Source: JAJVID01 sp963743425
Lineage (GTDB): Bacteria > Acidobacteriota > Blastocatellia > RBC074
DNA length: 64,000 nucleotides
NCBI GenBank assembly: GCA_963743425.1
Contig: CAVUPU010000009.1
Coordinates: 806,001-870,000 of the forward strand
Reading direction: 5' to 3'
Positions within the stretch are counted from its first letter, which is position 1. Each line of letters opens with the position of its first letter. The notes beneath the pieces were generated by a model that was not told where the DNA came from, ran no database searches, and saw only the letters and a list, made by a program, of their open reading frames with translations. Of this stretch, positions 1 to 8,461 are shown in pieces. Both the position numbers and the translations under genes were made by a program.

Positions 1-406
1 AGATCGAGGTCGTGTCGCCATGCAGTTCTTCCAGCGGGAGTTTGAAACGCTGGCGCGCTCGTTTGAGGATCGCTACCCAGATTTCGATTTGATGCGTGGC
101 GATGGCGTCCAGTGCGGCGCCAAGCCGATCATCATCGAGCCAGGCGGCATCGATTCCGAGCAGATCGTCTATCCCGTGTTGTGCTGCCCATTCGCTCATC
201 CGGTAAAGCGGCTGCGGGTCGAAGGTCAACCGGTTCAGGATCACTGCCTGGAGCAAATGCCCATAAGTAGCTTCAACTTCAGGCTGTGATGCGATTGATT
301 GATCGATCGCGCTGGCGACCCCCAGTTCTTTGAACAGGGCGCGCGCCAACAGCGCCGCCCCAATTTGTACTGTCTCGTATTCTGTCGCTGTTTTCGGTTT
401 ACTCAT
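1..406 (-). CDS. IS1634-type transposase, N-terminal part (cut by window edge)
   Basis: Reading leftward from an ATG at 404-406, an open frame runs off the window without a stop (about 135 residues). It begins MSKPKTATEYETVQIGAALL and contains the blocks LNRLTFDPQPLYRMSEW and LDDDRLGAALDAI, which match my memory of the DUF4277 N-terminal domain of IS1634-family transposases. The last residues, LHGDTTSI, look like the block carrying the first Asp of the DDE catalytic triad. The rest of the catalytic domain lies outside the window, so intactness cannot be judged. The short plus-strand ORF in the same place is its shadow. Confidence 0.75.
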   Translation of the reverse strand, partial: MSKPKTATEYETVQIGAALLARALFKELGVASAIDQSIASQPEVEATYGHLLQAVILNRLTFDPQPLYRMSEWAAQHGIDDLLGIDAAWLDDDRLGAALDAIATHQIEIWVAILKRARQRFKLPLEELHGDTTSI

Positions 407-504
407 CACCAGCAAATTTAACCTTGCCAGATGGCATGGTTAAACCCTGATGAAGGGGTAGCGGAAAACAAGTATCTACACAAGTCTTTGTGCCGGAGGC
501 ACAG

Positions 505-657
505 CGGATATTAGCCGGTGGTAGAACCACCGGAAACGGTCCGAAAGTCTCTTTCCAGCCCCGGAGGGGCGACAGACCAGCGTGGGTCTGTCGCCCCTCC
601 GGGGCTGGGAAATTGGTCGGGCGCAGTTCCGGTGGTTCTACCACCGGCTAATATCCG
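505..657. repeat. Nested palindrome (two stacked inverted repeats)
   Basis: The outer arms 505-533 and 629-657 are reverse complements (core CCGGTGGTAGAACCACCGG). The inner arms around 552-579 and 584-611 (core CCAGCCCCGGAGGGGCGACA) also pair. The whole could fold into one long hairpin. It fills the gap between the transposase and the ADOP stub; no gene is visible in 407-789. The apparent ORFs here are products of the symmetric sequence. Confidence 0.8.
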
Positions 658-789
658 GCGTCCCTCCGGGACGAAAACGCATCTCCCACCTTGTGTAGAT
701 ACTAATGGGACAAGCCCGTGGCATCCTCAAGCGCAATCTTCATCTGTAGCAAGCAGCGTGACACTCCACGGCGCAAGGCCGTGGCATCA

Positions 790-957
790 TCACTCCTCTC
801 GCAGCGCCACCATCGGATCAACCTTCGTAGCCCGTCGCGCGGGCAGGTAACAGGCCAGCAGCGCCGCGAACGAAAGCAATAAGACGACAATGGCGAAGGT
901 TGCCGGATCAGTAGCCGTCACGCCGTACAACAAGCTCGACAGCGCGCGGCTGAGAGC
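790..957 (-). pseudogene. C-terminal stub of an ADOP permease
   Basis: Reading leftward, the frame gives LSRALSSLLYGVTATDPATF, then a hydrophobic segment, then LPARRATKVDPMVALREE and a stop at 790-792. This is the last transmembrane helix and tail of an ADOP permease, nearly the same as the tails of the full copies downstream. Only about 55 codons remain and no start is present. At its upstream end the homology stops exactly at a half-palindrome (958-976), and the intact ADOP gene ends six bases further on. It is a decayed tandem copy. Confidence 0.85.
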
Positions 958-976
958 AAGCGATGCGTACCCAGGG
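958..976. repeat. Orphan half of a palindromic repeat
   Basis: The 19 bases AAGCGATGCGTACCCAGGG are identical to 55952-55970, the right arm of the complete palindrome at 55880-55970. Here the matching left arm is missing. It sits exactly at the break point of the ADOP stub. Confidence 0.7.
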
Positions 977-981
977 GCGAT

Positions 982-3675
982 TCATTCGTGGCGCAAAGCG
1001 ACCAGCGGATCGACCTTCGTCGCCCGCCACGCCGGAACGAAGCAGGCCGCGAGCGCCACCGCCAAAAGCAACAACGCGATGACCGTGAACGTTGCCGGGT
1101 CGGTCGGGCTCACGCCGTAGAGCATCTGCGTCAGCAGCCGGGTCAGGCCCAGGGCGGCGAGGAGTCCAAGCGTCACTCCGCCGAGCGCCATCTTCATTCC
1201 GTGATTTATGACAAGACGTAGAATGTCTTTGCGTCCTGCGCCCAGCGCGATGCGGACGCCGAGTTCGTGTGCGCGTTGGCCGACGAGATATGAAATGACG
1301 CCGTAGAGGCCGACACTCGCCAGCAGGAGCGCCATTGTGGCGAACGCGCCGAGCAGTGTCATCGAGAAGCGCCGGCGGGTGAGCGTGCCGGCGATCACCT
1401 CATTCATCGTCTGAAGTCCGAAGATGACATTCTGGCTGTTCTGGCTTTGAACAACGCGGCGGATCGAATTGAAGATCGCCGGTCCCATAACTCCCGAAGC
1501 CCCCTCGGAACGCGCCATCACGCTTACGCCGGCAGGCACGAGCGCCAGCGTGTTGTTCGAGAGCGACCTGAACGGGAGGTAGAGCTGCTCCTGGAGCGCG
1601 TACGTGTCGTCCGAATCGAGACCAAACTGTTTCACGTGCCCGACCACTCCGACGATCTGCCTCTGGGCTTCTTCGCCATCCAGGTTGAGGCGCTTGCCGA
1701 GAGGGTTTTCGTTTGGGAAATATTTACGGGCAAAGACCTCGTCAATCACCGCGACATTCGGAGATCGTTCATTATCCTGATCGGTGAAAAAGCGACCCTG
1801 CTTGAGAGGGATGCCCATGGTTGTCAGGTAAGCGGGTTCGACCCTGTAGACCAGCGCCATGTTCATCGCGCTTTGACTCGCAGGTCTGGGCTGGCCTTCG
1901 AGCCAGAAGTAAAGGTCGTCCTCGCCCTGCATGGGAGTCGATCCCCACGAGAGTGAAGCCGCCCGAACACCCGGCGTGGAGCTGAGCTTGTCGCTGAGCT
2001 CGCGCAGGGCTGCGCGAATCGCATCCGGGCTGGCCGTTCTCAAGGATGGCGGAAGACTAAGTCCGAACGTCAGGAGATTGTCCGAACGAAAACCCGGATC
2101 GACATTCCAGAGCGCGTTGAGGCTGCGAATCATCAAGCCCGCGCCGATCAACAAGACCAGCGCAAGCGCCATCTCGACGGCGACAAAGACGCCCTGCGCC
2201 CGCGTCCGCCCTCCACTCGCTCCGCGCCCGCCTTCCTTGAGCGTTTCTGACAAACGCCACTGCGAAGTTTTGATCGCCGGCGCCAGCCCTGAAATCGCTC
2301 CTGTGAGCAGCGAGACGGCACAGGTGAAGAGCAGGACGCGGGCATCCAGCCCGACCTCTTCCGCGCGAGGCAGCGTGGCGGGCAGCGCGCCGAGCGCGGC
2401 CTGCGTGCCCAGGGCAGCGACCAGCAGCCCCAATCCGCCGCCAATCAGGGCGAGCAATGTGCTCTCGGTCAGAGATTGGCGGAGCAATCGCCATCGGCCC
2501 GCGCCCAGCGCGGCGCGAATGGCGAATTCACGTGTCCTGCCGGTCGAGCGCGCGAGCAGGAGGTTGCCGACGTTCGCACACGCGATCAGCAGCACAAAGC
2601 CAACCGCCCCAAGCAACATCAAAAGGGTCGATCGTATTCCACCGACCATTCTCTCCTTGAGTGGGATGATCATCGCGCCGCTGTCTTTGTTGGTATCGGG
2701 ATAAGCGGCGGTCAGATTCCGCGCCACTCTGTCCAGGTCGGCCTGCGCCTGCTCAACAGTGACGCCAGGCTTGAGCCGGCCAATGCCGCGTAGCCCCAAA
2801 CCGGCGCCACGGTTCCGCAGCGCAGGATTATTCCACTGGCCGATAGGCGCATAGACATCGGCGTTACTAAAGCCCCCGAGCCGAAGATTGAAGCTCGAAG
2901 GGATCACGCCGACGATCGTGTAGCTTTTATCGTCGAGGGTAATGCTTTTACCCAGCGCATCCGGCGCTGAACCGAATTTGCGCTGCCAGAAGTTCGCGTC
3001 GATGAGGACTACAGGGCCGGCGCCGAACTCATCTTCGCCCGGCGCAAAGTCGCGCCCCAGCGCCGGCTTGACGCCGAGCACTGAGAAGAAGTCAGCAGAG
3101 ACGAACTGAGCGCTGACGCGCTCGGCTTCGCCCGCGCCCATCAGACTGAAGCCGAACCCGCGCGAAATGGCCATCGCGGAGAACGTTCGATTCTCTTTTT
3201 GCCAGTCACGAAAATTCGGATAGGGGAGTGAGGCAATTTCGAAATTCGGAATGCTTCGGTAGAGTGTCACGAGTTGCTCAGGCTGCGGGTAGGGCAGCGG
3301 ATTGAGCAGCACGCCGTTGACCACCGAAAAGAGCGCCGCGTTGGCCCCAATGCCCAGCGCGAGCGTTATTATTATCACGGCGGAGACGCCGGGGTTCTTC
3401 AGCAACATTCGCGCCCCGTAGCGCAGGTCTTGAAACATTTCGTCCTCCAATCGTCTTGGTTGTAACAGCAGCGCATCCCGGAACGCGCCGACGCTTCGCC
3501 GCAGCAGATCAATCTTGTTTCGCCAATCGAGTCGCTCCCACTCGGCCAACAATTCTTCGCGATAACGCAACTCCGCCTCCCACTCCTGCCGCCAATCGAC
3601 GCGCAACCGGCGCGGTACGAGCACGCCGATGAATTTGATCAGCCAGAGATATGGCTTCTTGTGGTCCTCGAACAT
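982..3675 (-). CDS. ADOP-type MacB/FtsX permease (897 aa)
   Basis: Full-length acidobacterial duplicated orphan permease. Residues 1-80 are the soluble ADOP leader (KPYLWLI, WRQEWEAELRYREE, LEDEMFQDLRYGAR). Two tandem repeats of MacB periplasmic core plus FtsX transmembrane domain follow: TM near 95-115, a large periplasmic domain, FtsX helices near 370-480 with LLLARSTGRTREFAIRAALG, then a second core and final FtsX helices ending RATKVDPLVALRHE. Such permeases have no ATPase domain of their own and no ATPase gene lies beside them. The gene is divergent from yefM with only 57 bp between the starts, so it shares that control region. It probably belonged to the PadR cluster before the toxin pair separated them. 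Substrate unknown. Confidence 0.9.
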   Translation of the reverse strand: MFEDHKKPYLWLIKFIGVLVPRRLRVDWRQEWEAELRYREELLAEWERLDWRNKIDLLRRSVGAFRDALLLQPRRLEDEMFQDLRYGARMLLKNPGVSAVIIITLALGIGANAALFSVVNGVLLNPLPYPQPEQLVTLYRSIPNFEIASLPYPNFRDWQKENRTFSAMAISRGFGFSLMGAGEAERVSAQFVSADFFSVLGVKPALGRDFAPGEDEFGAGPVVLIDANFWQRKFGSAPDALGKSITLDDKSYTIVGVIPSSFNLRLGGFSNADVYAPIGQWNNPALRNRGAGLGLRGIGRLKPGVTVEQAQADLDRVARNLTAAYPDTNKDSGAMIIPLKERMVGGIRSTLLMLLGAVGFVLLIACANVGNLLLARSTGRTREFAIRAALGAGRWRLLRQSLTESTLLALIGGGLGLLVAALGTQAALGALPATLPRAEEVGLDARVLLFTCAVSLLTGAISGLAPAIKTSQWRLSETLKEGGRGASGGRTRAQGVFVAVEMALALVLLIGAGLMIRSLNALWNVDPGFRSDNLLTFGLSLPPSLRTASPDAIRAALRELSDKLSSTPGVRAASLSWGSTPMQGEDDLYFWLEGQPRPASQSAMNMALVYRVEPAYLTTMGIPLKQGRFFTDQDNERSPNVAVIDEVFARKYFPNENPLGKRLNLDGEEAQRQIVGVVGHVKQFGLDSDDTYALQEQLYLPFRSLSNNTLALVPAGVSVMARSEGASGVMGPAIFNSIRRVVQSQNSQNVIFGLQTMNEVIAGTLTRRRFSMTLLGAFATMALLLASVGLYGVISYLVGQRAHELGVRIALGAGRKDILRLVINHGMKMALGGVTLGLLAALGLTRLLTQMLYGVSPTDPATFTVIALLLLAVALAACFVPAWRATKVDPLVALRHE

Positions 3676-3677
3676 AC

Positions 3678-3717
3678 TTGACCATGCTTATCCCGCTCTG
3701 TACAGTAATCCTGTACA
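3678..3717 (+). promoter_or_regulatory. yefM-yoeB promoter with two TGTACA operator cores
   Basis: TTGACC (3678-3683), a 17-base spacer and TACAGT (3701-3706) form a sigma-70-like promoter. Two TGTACA hexamers lie at 3699-3704 and 3712-3717, 13 bp centre to centre, and overlap the -10 element and the expected start site. TGTACA palindromes are the known binding core of the YefM/YefM-YoeB repressor in E. coli. The ribosome-binding site GAGGT follows at 3721-3725, before the ATG at 3733. The same operator is about 25-45 bp upstream of the divergent ADOP start. Confidence 0.75.
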
Positions 3718-3732
3718 AGCGAGGTAATTTAT

Positions 3733-4020
3733 ATGCCGATTCAGACAACTTACAGCAACGCCCGTGAAAATCTGGCCTCTCTCCTCGAGCAGGTGACTGA
3801 GGACAGAGAGATCGTCATCATCAGCCGCCGCGGTTACGACGATGTGGCGCTCGTGGCGGTTTCAGAACTGGCCGGCCTGCTGGAGACCGCGCATCTGCTG
3901 CGCTCGCCGAAGAACGCCCAGCGTTTGCTGAAAGCGCTTCGCCGCGCCCAGGCCAGAACCCTCAAACCCCAGCCGCTGGAAAAACTGCGGCAGGGTCTCG
4001 GTCTGGATGAAAAAGAATAA
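3733..4020 (+). CDS. yefM: YefM-family antitoxin (Phd/YefM)
   Basis: 95 aa. The N-terminus MPIQTTYSNARENLASLLEQ, followed by VTEDREIVIISRRG and DDVALVAVSELAGLLETAHLL, is the Phd/YefM fold: residues 1-55 bind DNA and dimerise, and the C-terminal tail (60-95, basic and charged) wraps the toxin. It neutralises the downstream YoeB RNase and represses the shared promoter, consistent with the TGTACA sites upstream. The stop overlaps the toxin start by 14 bases, which indicates translational coupling. The pair is transcribed against the surrounding ADOP genes, so it appears to be an insertion into that cluster. Confidence 0.93.
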   Translation: MPIQTTYSNARENLASLLEQVTEDREIVIISRRGYDDVALVAVSELAGLLETAHLLRSPKNAQRLLKALRRAQARTLKPQPLEKLRQGLGLDEKE

Positions 4021-4291
4021 GGCCAAAAAAGAGCGCGCCGACGCGGTGTTCCATCCTGAATTCCGCGAAGACCTGCGATACTGGGTGGAGACCGATCGCA
4101 AAGTCGCCCTGCGCGCGTTCGACCTCATCGAGGCGATCATGCGCGACCCGTTTGATGGCGTCGGTAAGCCGGAACCGTTGAAATATCTCGCGCCGAACAC
4201 CTGGTCGCGGCGGCTCACACAGGAACATCGCATCGTGTATCTGGTCAGCGAAGACCGCATAGACTTTCTCCAAGCGCGTTATCACTACTGA
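4007..4291 (+). CDS. yoeB: YoeB/Txe-family mRNA interferase toxin
   Basis: 94 aa, slightly longer than E. coli YoeB because of a lysine-rich start. RelE-superfamily toxins cut mRNA in the ribosomal A site. Diagnostic features are FHPEFREDLRYWVETDR near the N-terminus, KPEPLKYLAPNTWSRRLTQEHRIVYLV in the middle and the terminal QARYHY, which includes the conserved Glu, Arg and His of the YoeB active site (E in QEHR, R in RRL, H in YHY). It looks intact. The stop lies seven bases from the stop of the convergent half-length ADOP gene. Confidence 0.93.
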   Translation: MKKNKAKKERADAVFHPEFREDLRYWVETDRKVALRAFDLIEAIMRDPFDGVGKPEPLKYLAPNTWSRRLTQEHRIVYLVSEDRIDFLQARYHY

Positions 4292-4298
4292 CACGCGC

Positions 4299-5630
4299 CT
4301 ATTCGGACCGCAACGCGGTCATTGGGTCCACCTTCGTCGCGCGTCGCGCCGGAATCCAGCAGGCCACGAACGCCACGCCGATCAGAAACAGCGGGATGGC
4401 CACGAAGGTCGCCGGGTCGGTCGCGCCCACGCCGTAGAGCAGGTTCGCCATCAATCGCGTCGCCGCGAAGGCCAGCGTCAGCCCGGCGCCCACGCCGGCG
4501 AAGGTCACCGCCATTCCCTGGCGCAACGCGAGCTTCAACACGTCGAAGCTGTTCGCGCCGAGCGCGATGCGGATTCCGATTTCGTGCGTCCGAATCGCGA
4601 CGAGGTAGGATGTCACTCCGTAAATCCCGATGGCCGCGAGCGCAAGCGCAGTCAGAGCGAAGGAGCTTACGAGCAGCAGCATAAATCGCCGGTCCCCGAC
4701 CGCCGCCGCCGCGACCGTTTCCAGCGTCCTCACCTCCGAAATAGGCATTTCTCTGTCGAGCGCGCGGACTTCACGGCGCACCGCTTCCACAGGACTCAGC
4801 GGGTCTTTGTCGGCGCGAATGGCCAGCGACATCTCCGGGTATGGTTCCTGTGTGATGAGGTAATAATATGCGGGCTCGGCTTCGGCGGAATTGGGATAGT
4901 TTTTCACATCGCCGATAACGCCGACGACCTGCGTCCAGTCTACGTCTTTCCGTGAAACGTCGCTGATGCCGACGCGCTTTCCGACGGCGTCTTCGCCGGG
5001 CCAGTATTTGCGGGCCATGGCCTGATTGATCAGGATGACGGGTTGCGACTTGCGCGTGTCGCGAGTATCGAACCATCGCCCCGACAGAAGCGGCACGCCG
5101 ATCGTGCGCATATAGTCGCCGCTGATGAAATGATATTGATATTGGGCATGCGGCTCCTGACCTGGCGGGAAGGTTTTGCCATCCACTTTAAGGCCAGCTT
5201 CGTTTTGATAGCCGGTCCAGGGCAGATCCGAAGTCACGCCAGCCGAACGCACGCCGGGCAATGCGGAGACGCGCTCGACCAGTCGCTGTAAAAAAGAGAT
5301 TTGCGGTTCTCCATATGCATATCTGGCGCCGGGGAGAACGACGCTCATCGTCAGCACGTCCGAGGGGTTGAAACCAGGATCGGTCTGTTGCAATTTCAGG
5401 AAGCTGCGCATCAACAAGCCCGCGCCAAGGAGCAGCGCCAGCGCCAACGCGACTTCCGCGACCACCAAGGCGCCGCGCGTCCGGCGCTGTCGTCTGCCGC
5501 TAGACGCCGCGCGACCGCCTTCCTTAAGCGATTCGTTGAGATTGAGTTTCAGACTCTGAAACGCCGGAGCCATTCCGAACAACAAGCCAGTCAGCAGACT
5601 GATATTGATCAGCCAGAGATGCGGTTTCAA
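4299..5630 (-). CDS. Half-length ADOP permease with probable TTG start
   Basis: About 443 aa, equal to the C-terminal half of an ADOP: the inter-repeat helices (LLTGLLFGMAPAF), one MacB periplasmic core and the final FtsX helices ending RRATKVDPMTALRSE. The first residues LKPHLWLIN match the extreme N-terminus of full-length ADOPs and are joined directly to mid-protein sequence, so about 450 codons were deleted in frame. There is no ATG at this start. A TTG (5628-5630) preceded at six bases by GGAGAG is the best candidate. The longer frame to 5825 runs through a palindrome (5649-5730) and has no family similarity there. One complete transmembrane/core unit remains, so the product could still fold; it may also be a pseudogene. 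Confidence 0.65.
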   Translation of the reverse strand: MKPHLWLINISLLTGLLFGMAPAFQSLKLNLNESLKEGGRAASSGRRQRRTRGALVVAEVALALALLLGAGLLMRSFLKLQQTDPGFNPSDVLTMSVVLPGARYAYGEPQISFLQRLVERVSALPGVRSAGVTSDLPWTGYQNEAGLKVDGKTFPPGQEPHAQYQYHFISGDYMRTIGVPLLSGRWFDTRDTRKSQPVILINQAMARKYWPGEDAVGKRVGISDVSRKDVDWTQVVGVIGDVKNYPNSAEAEPAYYYLITQEPYPEMSLAIRADKDPLSPVEAVRREVRALDREMPISEVRTLETVAAAAVGDRRFMLLLVSSFALTALALAAIGIYGVTSYLVAIRTHEIGIRIALGANSFDVLKLALRQGMAVTFAGVGAGLTLAFAATRLMANLLYGVGATDPATFVAIPLFLIGVAFVACWIPARRATKVDPMTALRSE

Positions 5631-5648
5631 AAAATCTCTCCAGAAAAT

Positions 5649-5730
5649 GGTAGGGCAAACTGGCAGTTTGCCTGGTTTTCCCGAAAGACCGCATCGAAGG
5701 AGTCCAGGCAAACTGCCAGTTTGCCCTACC
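5649..5730. repeat. Palindromic repeat
   Basis: Perfect 27-base arms at 5649-5675 and 5704-5730 (core GGGCAAACTGGCAGTTTGCC, itself nearly palindromic) with a 28-base loop. It lies between two ADOP genes, directly upstream of the half-length one. Confidence 0.9.
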
Positions 5731-5829
5731 CTCGCGCAGCGATTTTCATTCTTCCAGAGCGTCGCACCACGACATGAAGGCTCCTGTGGAAAATGTCCGA
5801 CACAGAGCGTTAATTCAATCCGCAATCAA

Positions 5830-8454
5830 TCACTCGTGTCGGAGCGCCGTAATCGGATCAACCTTCATCGCGCGGTGGGCCGGCAGATAACTGGCCATCA
5901 CGGCCACGACCGCCAACAGCAGCGCGATCGCGACGAAGGTGACCGGGTCAGCGGCGCTTACGCCGAAAAGCAGACTTGATAGAAAGCGTGTCAGGGCAAA
6001 CGCGAGGGCGAGGCCGGCGGCGACGCCGATCATCGTCAGCGTCAGCCCTTGCCCCAGGACAAGATTGAGGATCTCGCGTCTCTGCGCGCCGAGCGCCAGA
6101 CGGATGCCCATCTCGCGCGTGCGCTGCGCGACCAGGTAAGAGATCACTCCGTAAATTCCCATCGCGGCCAGCAGCAGCGCGACCGCCCCCAACACTCCCA
6201 TCATCAGCGCAAGGGTGCGCCGCGACCAGGTCGAACGACTGACCATCTGCTCCAGCGTTCTCATGCCGATCGCCGTCCGGTTATCCAGACTTTTGACGGC
6301 CTCGCGCACGGCCGCGGCCCACTGAGCCGGATTGCCGTTAGTGCGAACGATCAGCGTCATCGAGTGGCGGCGCATCGGCAGATAGATTTCAGGGCGAGGC
6401 TCGGTGGCCAATCCGAACTGCTTCACGTCGCCTGCGACGCCGGCCACTACGAGCGGCCCGCGCGGGAAATTGCCGTCCTGCAAAAGAATGTATTTGCCCA
6501 GCGGATCTTCGTTGGGCCAGAACTTTCTCGCGAACGCGTTATTGACGATAGCCACTTCGGGTTGCGGCTTCATCTCGGCCTCGGTGAATTGTCGCCCGAG
6601 CAGGAGCGGAATGCCGATGGCTTGAAAGTAATCCGGCGTAATTGGCTGGATGTCTGCTCTGTACGACGCTGACGCGCGCCCGCCGATCGTAAAATCCATG
6701 CCGGGGTTGTAGCCGACCATCGGCGGGTAGGCCACGCCGCCCACCGATTCGACTCCGGGCAAAGCGCGAATCCGCCGTATGGCTTCATCGAAATAGGAAG
6801 CCAGAATTTCATGGTCCGAACGCCCATCACTGCTCTCCCGGTTGGATGGCGGAGGCGAGAGTGTAACCGCGCCGGCGTTTTTAGGATTGAAGCCAGGGGA
6901 CTCATTCGTTAGATTGAGAACGGTGCGGATCATCAATCCCGAACCTGTGAGAAGCGCCACGGCCAGCGCGACCTCCGCCGCGACCAGGATTCCGCTCAAG
7001 CGCCGTCGGCGCGAGTCGGCGGACGTTGCGCCCGTTTTGAGACATCCGATCAAATCCTGCCGCGAGGCCACGAGCGCCGGGCCTAGTCCGAAGGCGAGGC
7101 TCGTCAACAACGAGACGAACAGAGTGATGAGCAGTACGGGCGCGTTGATTTCGATTTCGGCCACGCCGGGCGGTCGCATACCGTCGACGGTCTGCAGCGC
7201 TTTCATTCCCCACGCCCCGAGCAATATTCCGAGCAGACTGCCGAGCAGCCCCAGCAGCAGGCTCTCCACCAGCAGTTGGCGCGTGAGCCGCAGACGGCCT
7301 GCGCCGAGCGCCAGGCGAACGGTGAACTCCTGGCGTCGCGCCGCATTGCGCGCCAACAGCAGATTGGCCAGATTCACGCTCGCGATCAGCAGCACGAAGA
7401 GGACGGCGAATTGCAGCGCGAATATGGGCGTCCGATACCTTGTCAGACCCCGGATCGTATCGCTCAGGCGCGCCAGCTTCACGGTCAATTCAGGCTGTCC
7501 CGCCGGTTTCTGTCGCGAAGTGGCTCGCGCGAGCGTCGCCATCTCTTTCGCGGCGCCGTCGAGGCTTACACCCGGCCTGAGCGCGCCGATAATCTGGTAA
7601 TGGTTCGCCGTCGCGTCCTGCAGCGTTTCGGCCCCCTCGCTGGCTTCAAGCGGCGTCCATAAGGTTGATCGAACCGGATAGAGGAAAGATGGCGGCATTA
7701 AGCCAACGATCGTGTGGCTTTGATCGTCGAGTTTGAGCGTTCGACCGATCACGCTCGCGTCTGCGCCGAATCGCTCCTGCCAGAGCTTATGGCTGAGGAT
7801 GACGACTTTGTCGGCGCCGGGGCGAAACTCCTCCGCGAGAAAGACGCGGCCCAGTTGGGCGCGACCGCCGAGCAGCGGAAGGAACTCTGCGGAGACTCGG
7901 CTGCCCGCCACGCGCTCGACCTCGTCGCCGCTGGTCAGATTGACGTTGATCCCGCGCCAGGCCGCCATCCGCTCGAACGCGGCGTTCCGCTCTTTCCAAT
8001 CGGTGAAGTCGGGATACGAAACTCCGAACTCTACCTCTTGCCGGCCTACTTGCGAGACCACCGCCAATCTTTCGGAGTTCGGATAGGGCAGCGGTTGAAA
8101 CAGCATCGCATAGACGCCGCTGAAGACTACGGTGTTGGCGCCGATGCTGAGCGCGAGTGTGATTACAGCGATCAAAGTGAAACCAGGCCTCTTCAGTAAC
8201 ATTCGCGCGCCGAAGCGCATGTCTTGAAACATTTCATCCTCCAATCTTCGTGGTTGTAACAACAGCGCATCGCGGAACGCGCCGACGCTTCGTCGCAGCA
8301 GATCGAGTTTATTACGCCAATCGAGCCTGTCCCATTCGGCCAGCAGCATTTCGCGCGAGCGCAACTCCGCCTCCCACTCCTGCCGCCAGTCGGCGCGCAA
8401 CCGGCGCGGCACGATCAGGCCGATGAATTGAATCAGCCACAGATGTGGTCTCAT
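5830..8454 (-). CDS. ADOP-type MacB/FtsX permease (874 aa)
   Basis: Start chosen at ATG 8452-8454 (MRPHLWLIQFIG), preceded by GAGGAGG at four bases; the longer frame adds 29 residues overlapping the upstream gene. Order: ADOP leader (1-80, EWEAELRSREM, LEDEMFQDMRFGAR), TM helix, MacB core, FtsX helices with LLLARNAARRQEFTVRLALGAG, second MacB core, final FtsX helices with TREMGIRLALGAQRREI and the tail MKVDPITALRHE. It follows the upstream ADOP by seven bases, so both are in one transcript behind padR. Membrane-bound; substrate unknown. Confidence 0.92.
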   Translation of the reverse strand: MRPHLWLIQFIGLIVPRRLRADWRQEWEAELRSREMLLAEWDRLDWRNKLDLLRRSVGAFRDALLLQPRRLEDEMFQDMRFGARMLLKRPGFTLIAVITLALSIGANTVVFSGVYAMLFQPLPYPNSERLAVVSQVGRQEVEFGVSYPDFTDWKERNAAFERMAAWRGINVNLTSGDEVERVAGSRVSAEFLPLLGGRAQLGRVFLAEEFRPGADKVVILSHKLWQERFGADASVIGRTLKLDDQSHTIVGLMPPSFLYPVRSTLWTPLEASEGAETLQDATANHYQIIGALRPGVSLDGAAKEMATLARATSRQKPAGQPELTVKLARLSDTIRGLTRYRTPIFALQFAVLFVLLIASVNLANLLLARNAARRQEFTVRLALGAGRLRLTRQLLVESLLLGLLGSLLGILLGAWGMKALQTVDGMRPPGVAEIEINAPVLLITLFVSLLTSLAFGLGPALVASRQDLIGCLKTGATSADSRRRRLSGILVAAEVALAVALLTGSGLMIRTVLNLTNESPGFNPKNAGAVTLSPPPSNRESSDGRSDHEILASYFDEAIRRIRALPGVESVGGVAYPPMVGYNPGMDFTIGGRASASYRADIQPITPDYFQAIGIPLLLGRQFTEAEMKPQPEVAIVNNAFARKFWPNEDPLGKYILLQDGNFPRGPLVVAGVAGDVKQFGLATEPRPEIYLPMRRHSMTLIVRTNGNPAQWAAAVREAVKSLDNRTAIGMRTLEQMVSRSTWSRRTLALMMGVLGAVALLLAAMGIYGVISYLVAQRTREMGIRLALGAQRREILNLVLGQGLTLTMIGVAAGLALAFALTRFLSSLLFGVSAADPVTFVAIALLLAVVAVMASYLPAHRAMKVDPITALRHE

Positions 8455-8461
8455 GACCTCC

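Noticed and set aside
518..850. Plus-strand ORF of 110 aa over the first palindrome
   Set aside because: Its sequence is the palindrome read twice, with no homology features; the minus strand holds an ADOP stub at its end.
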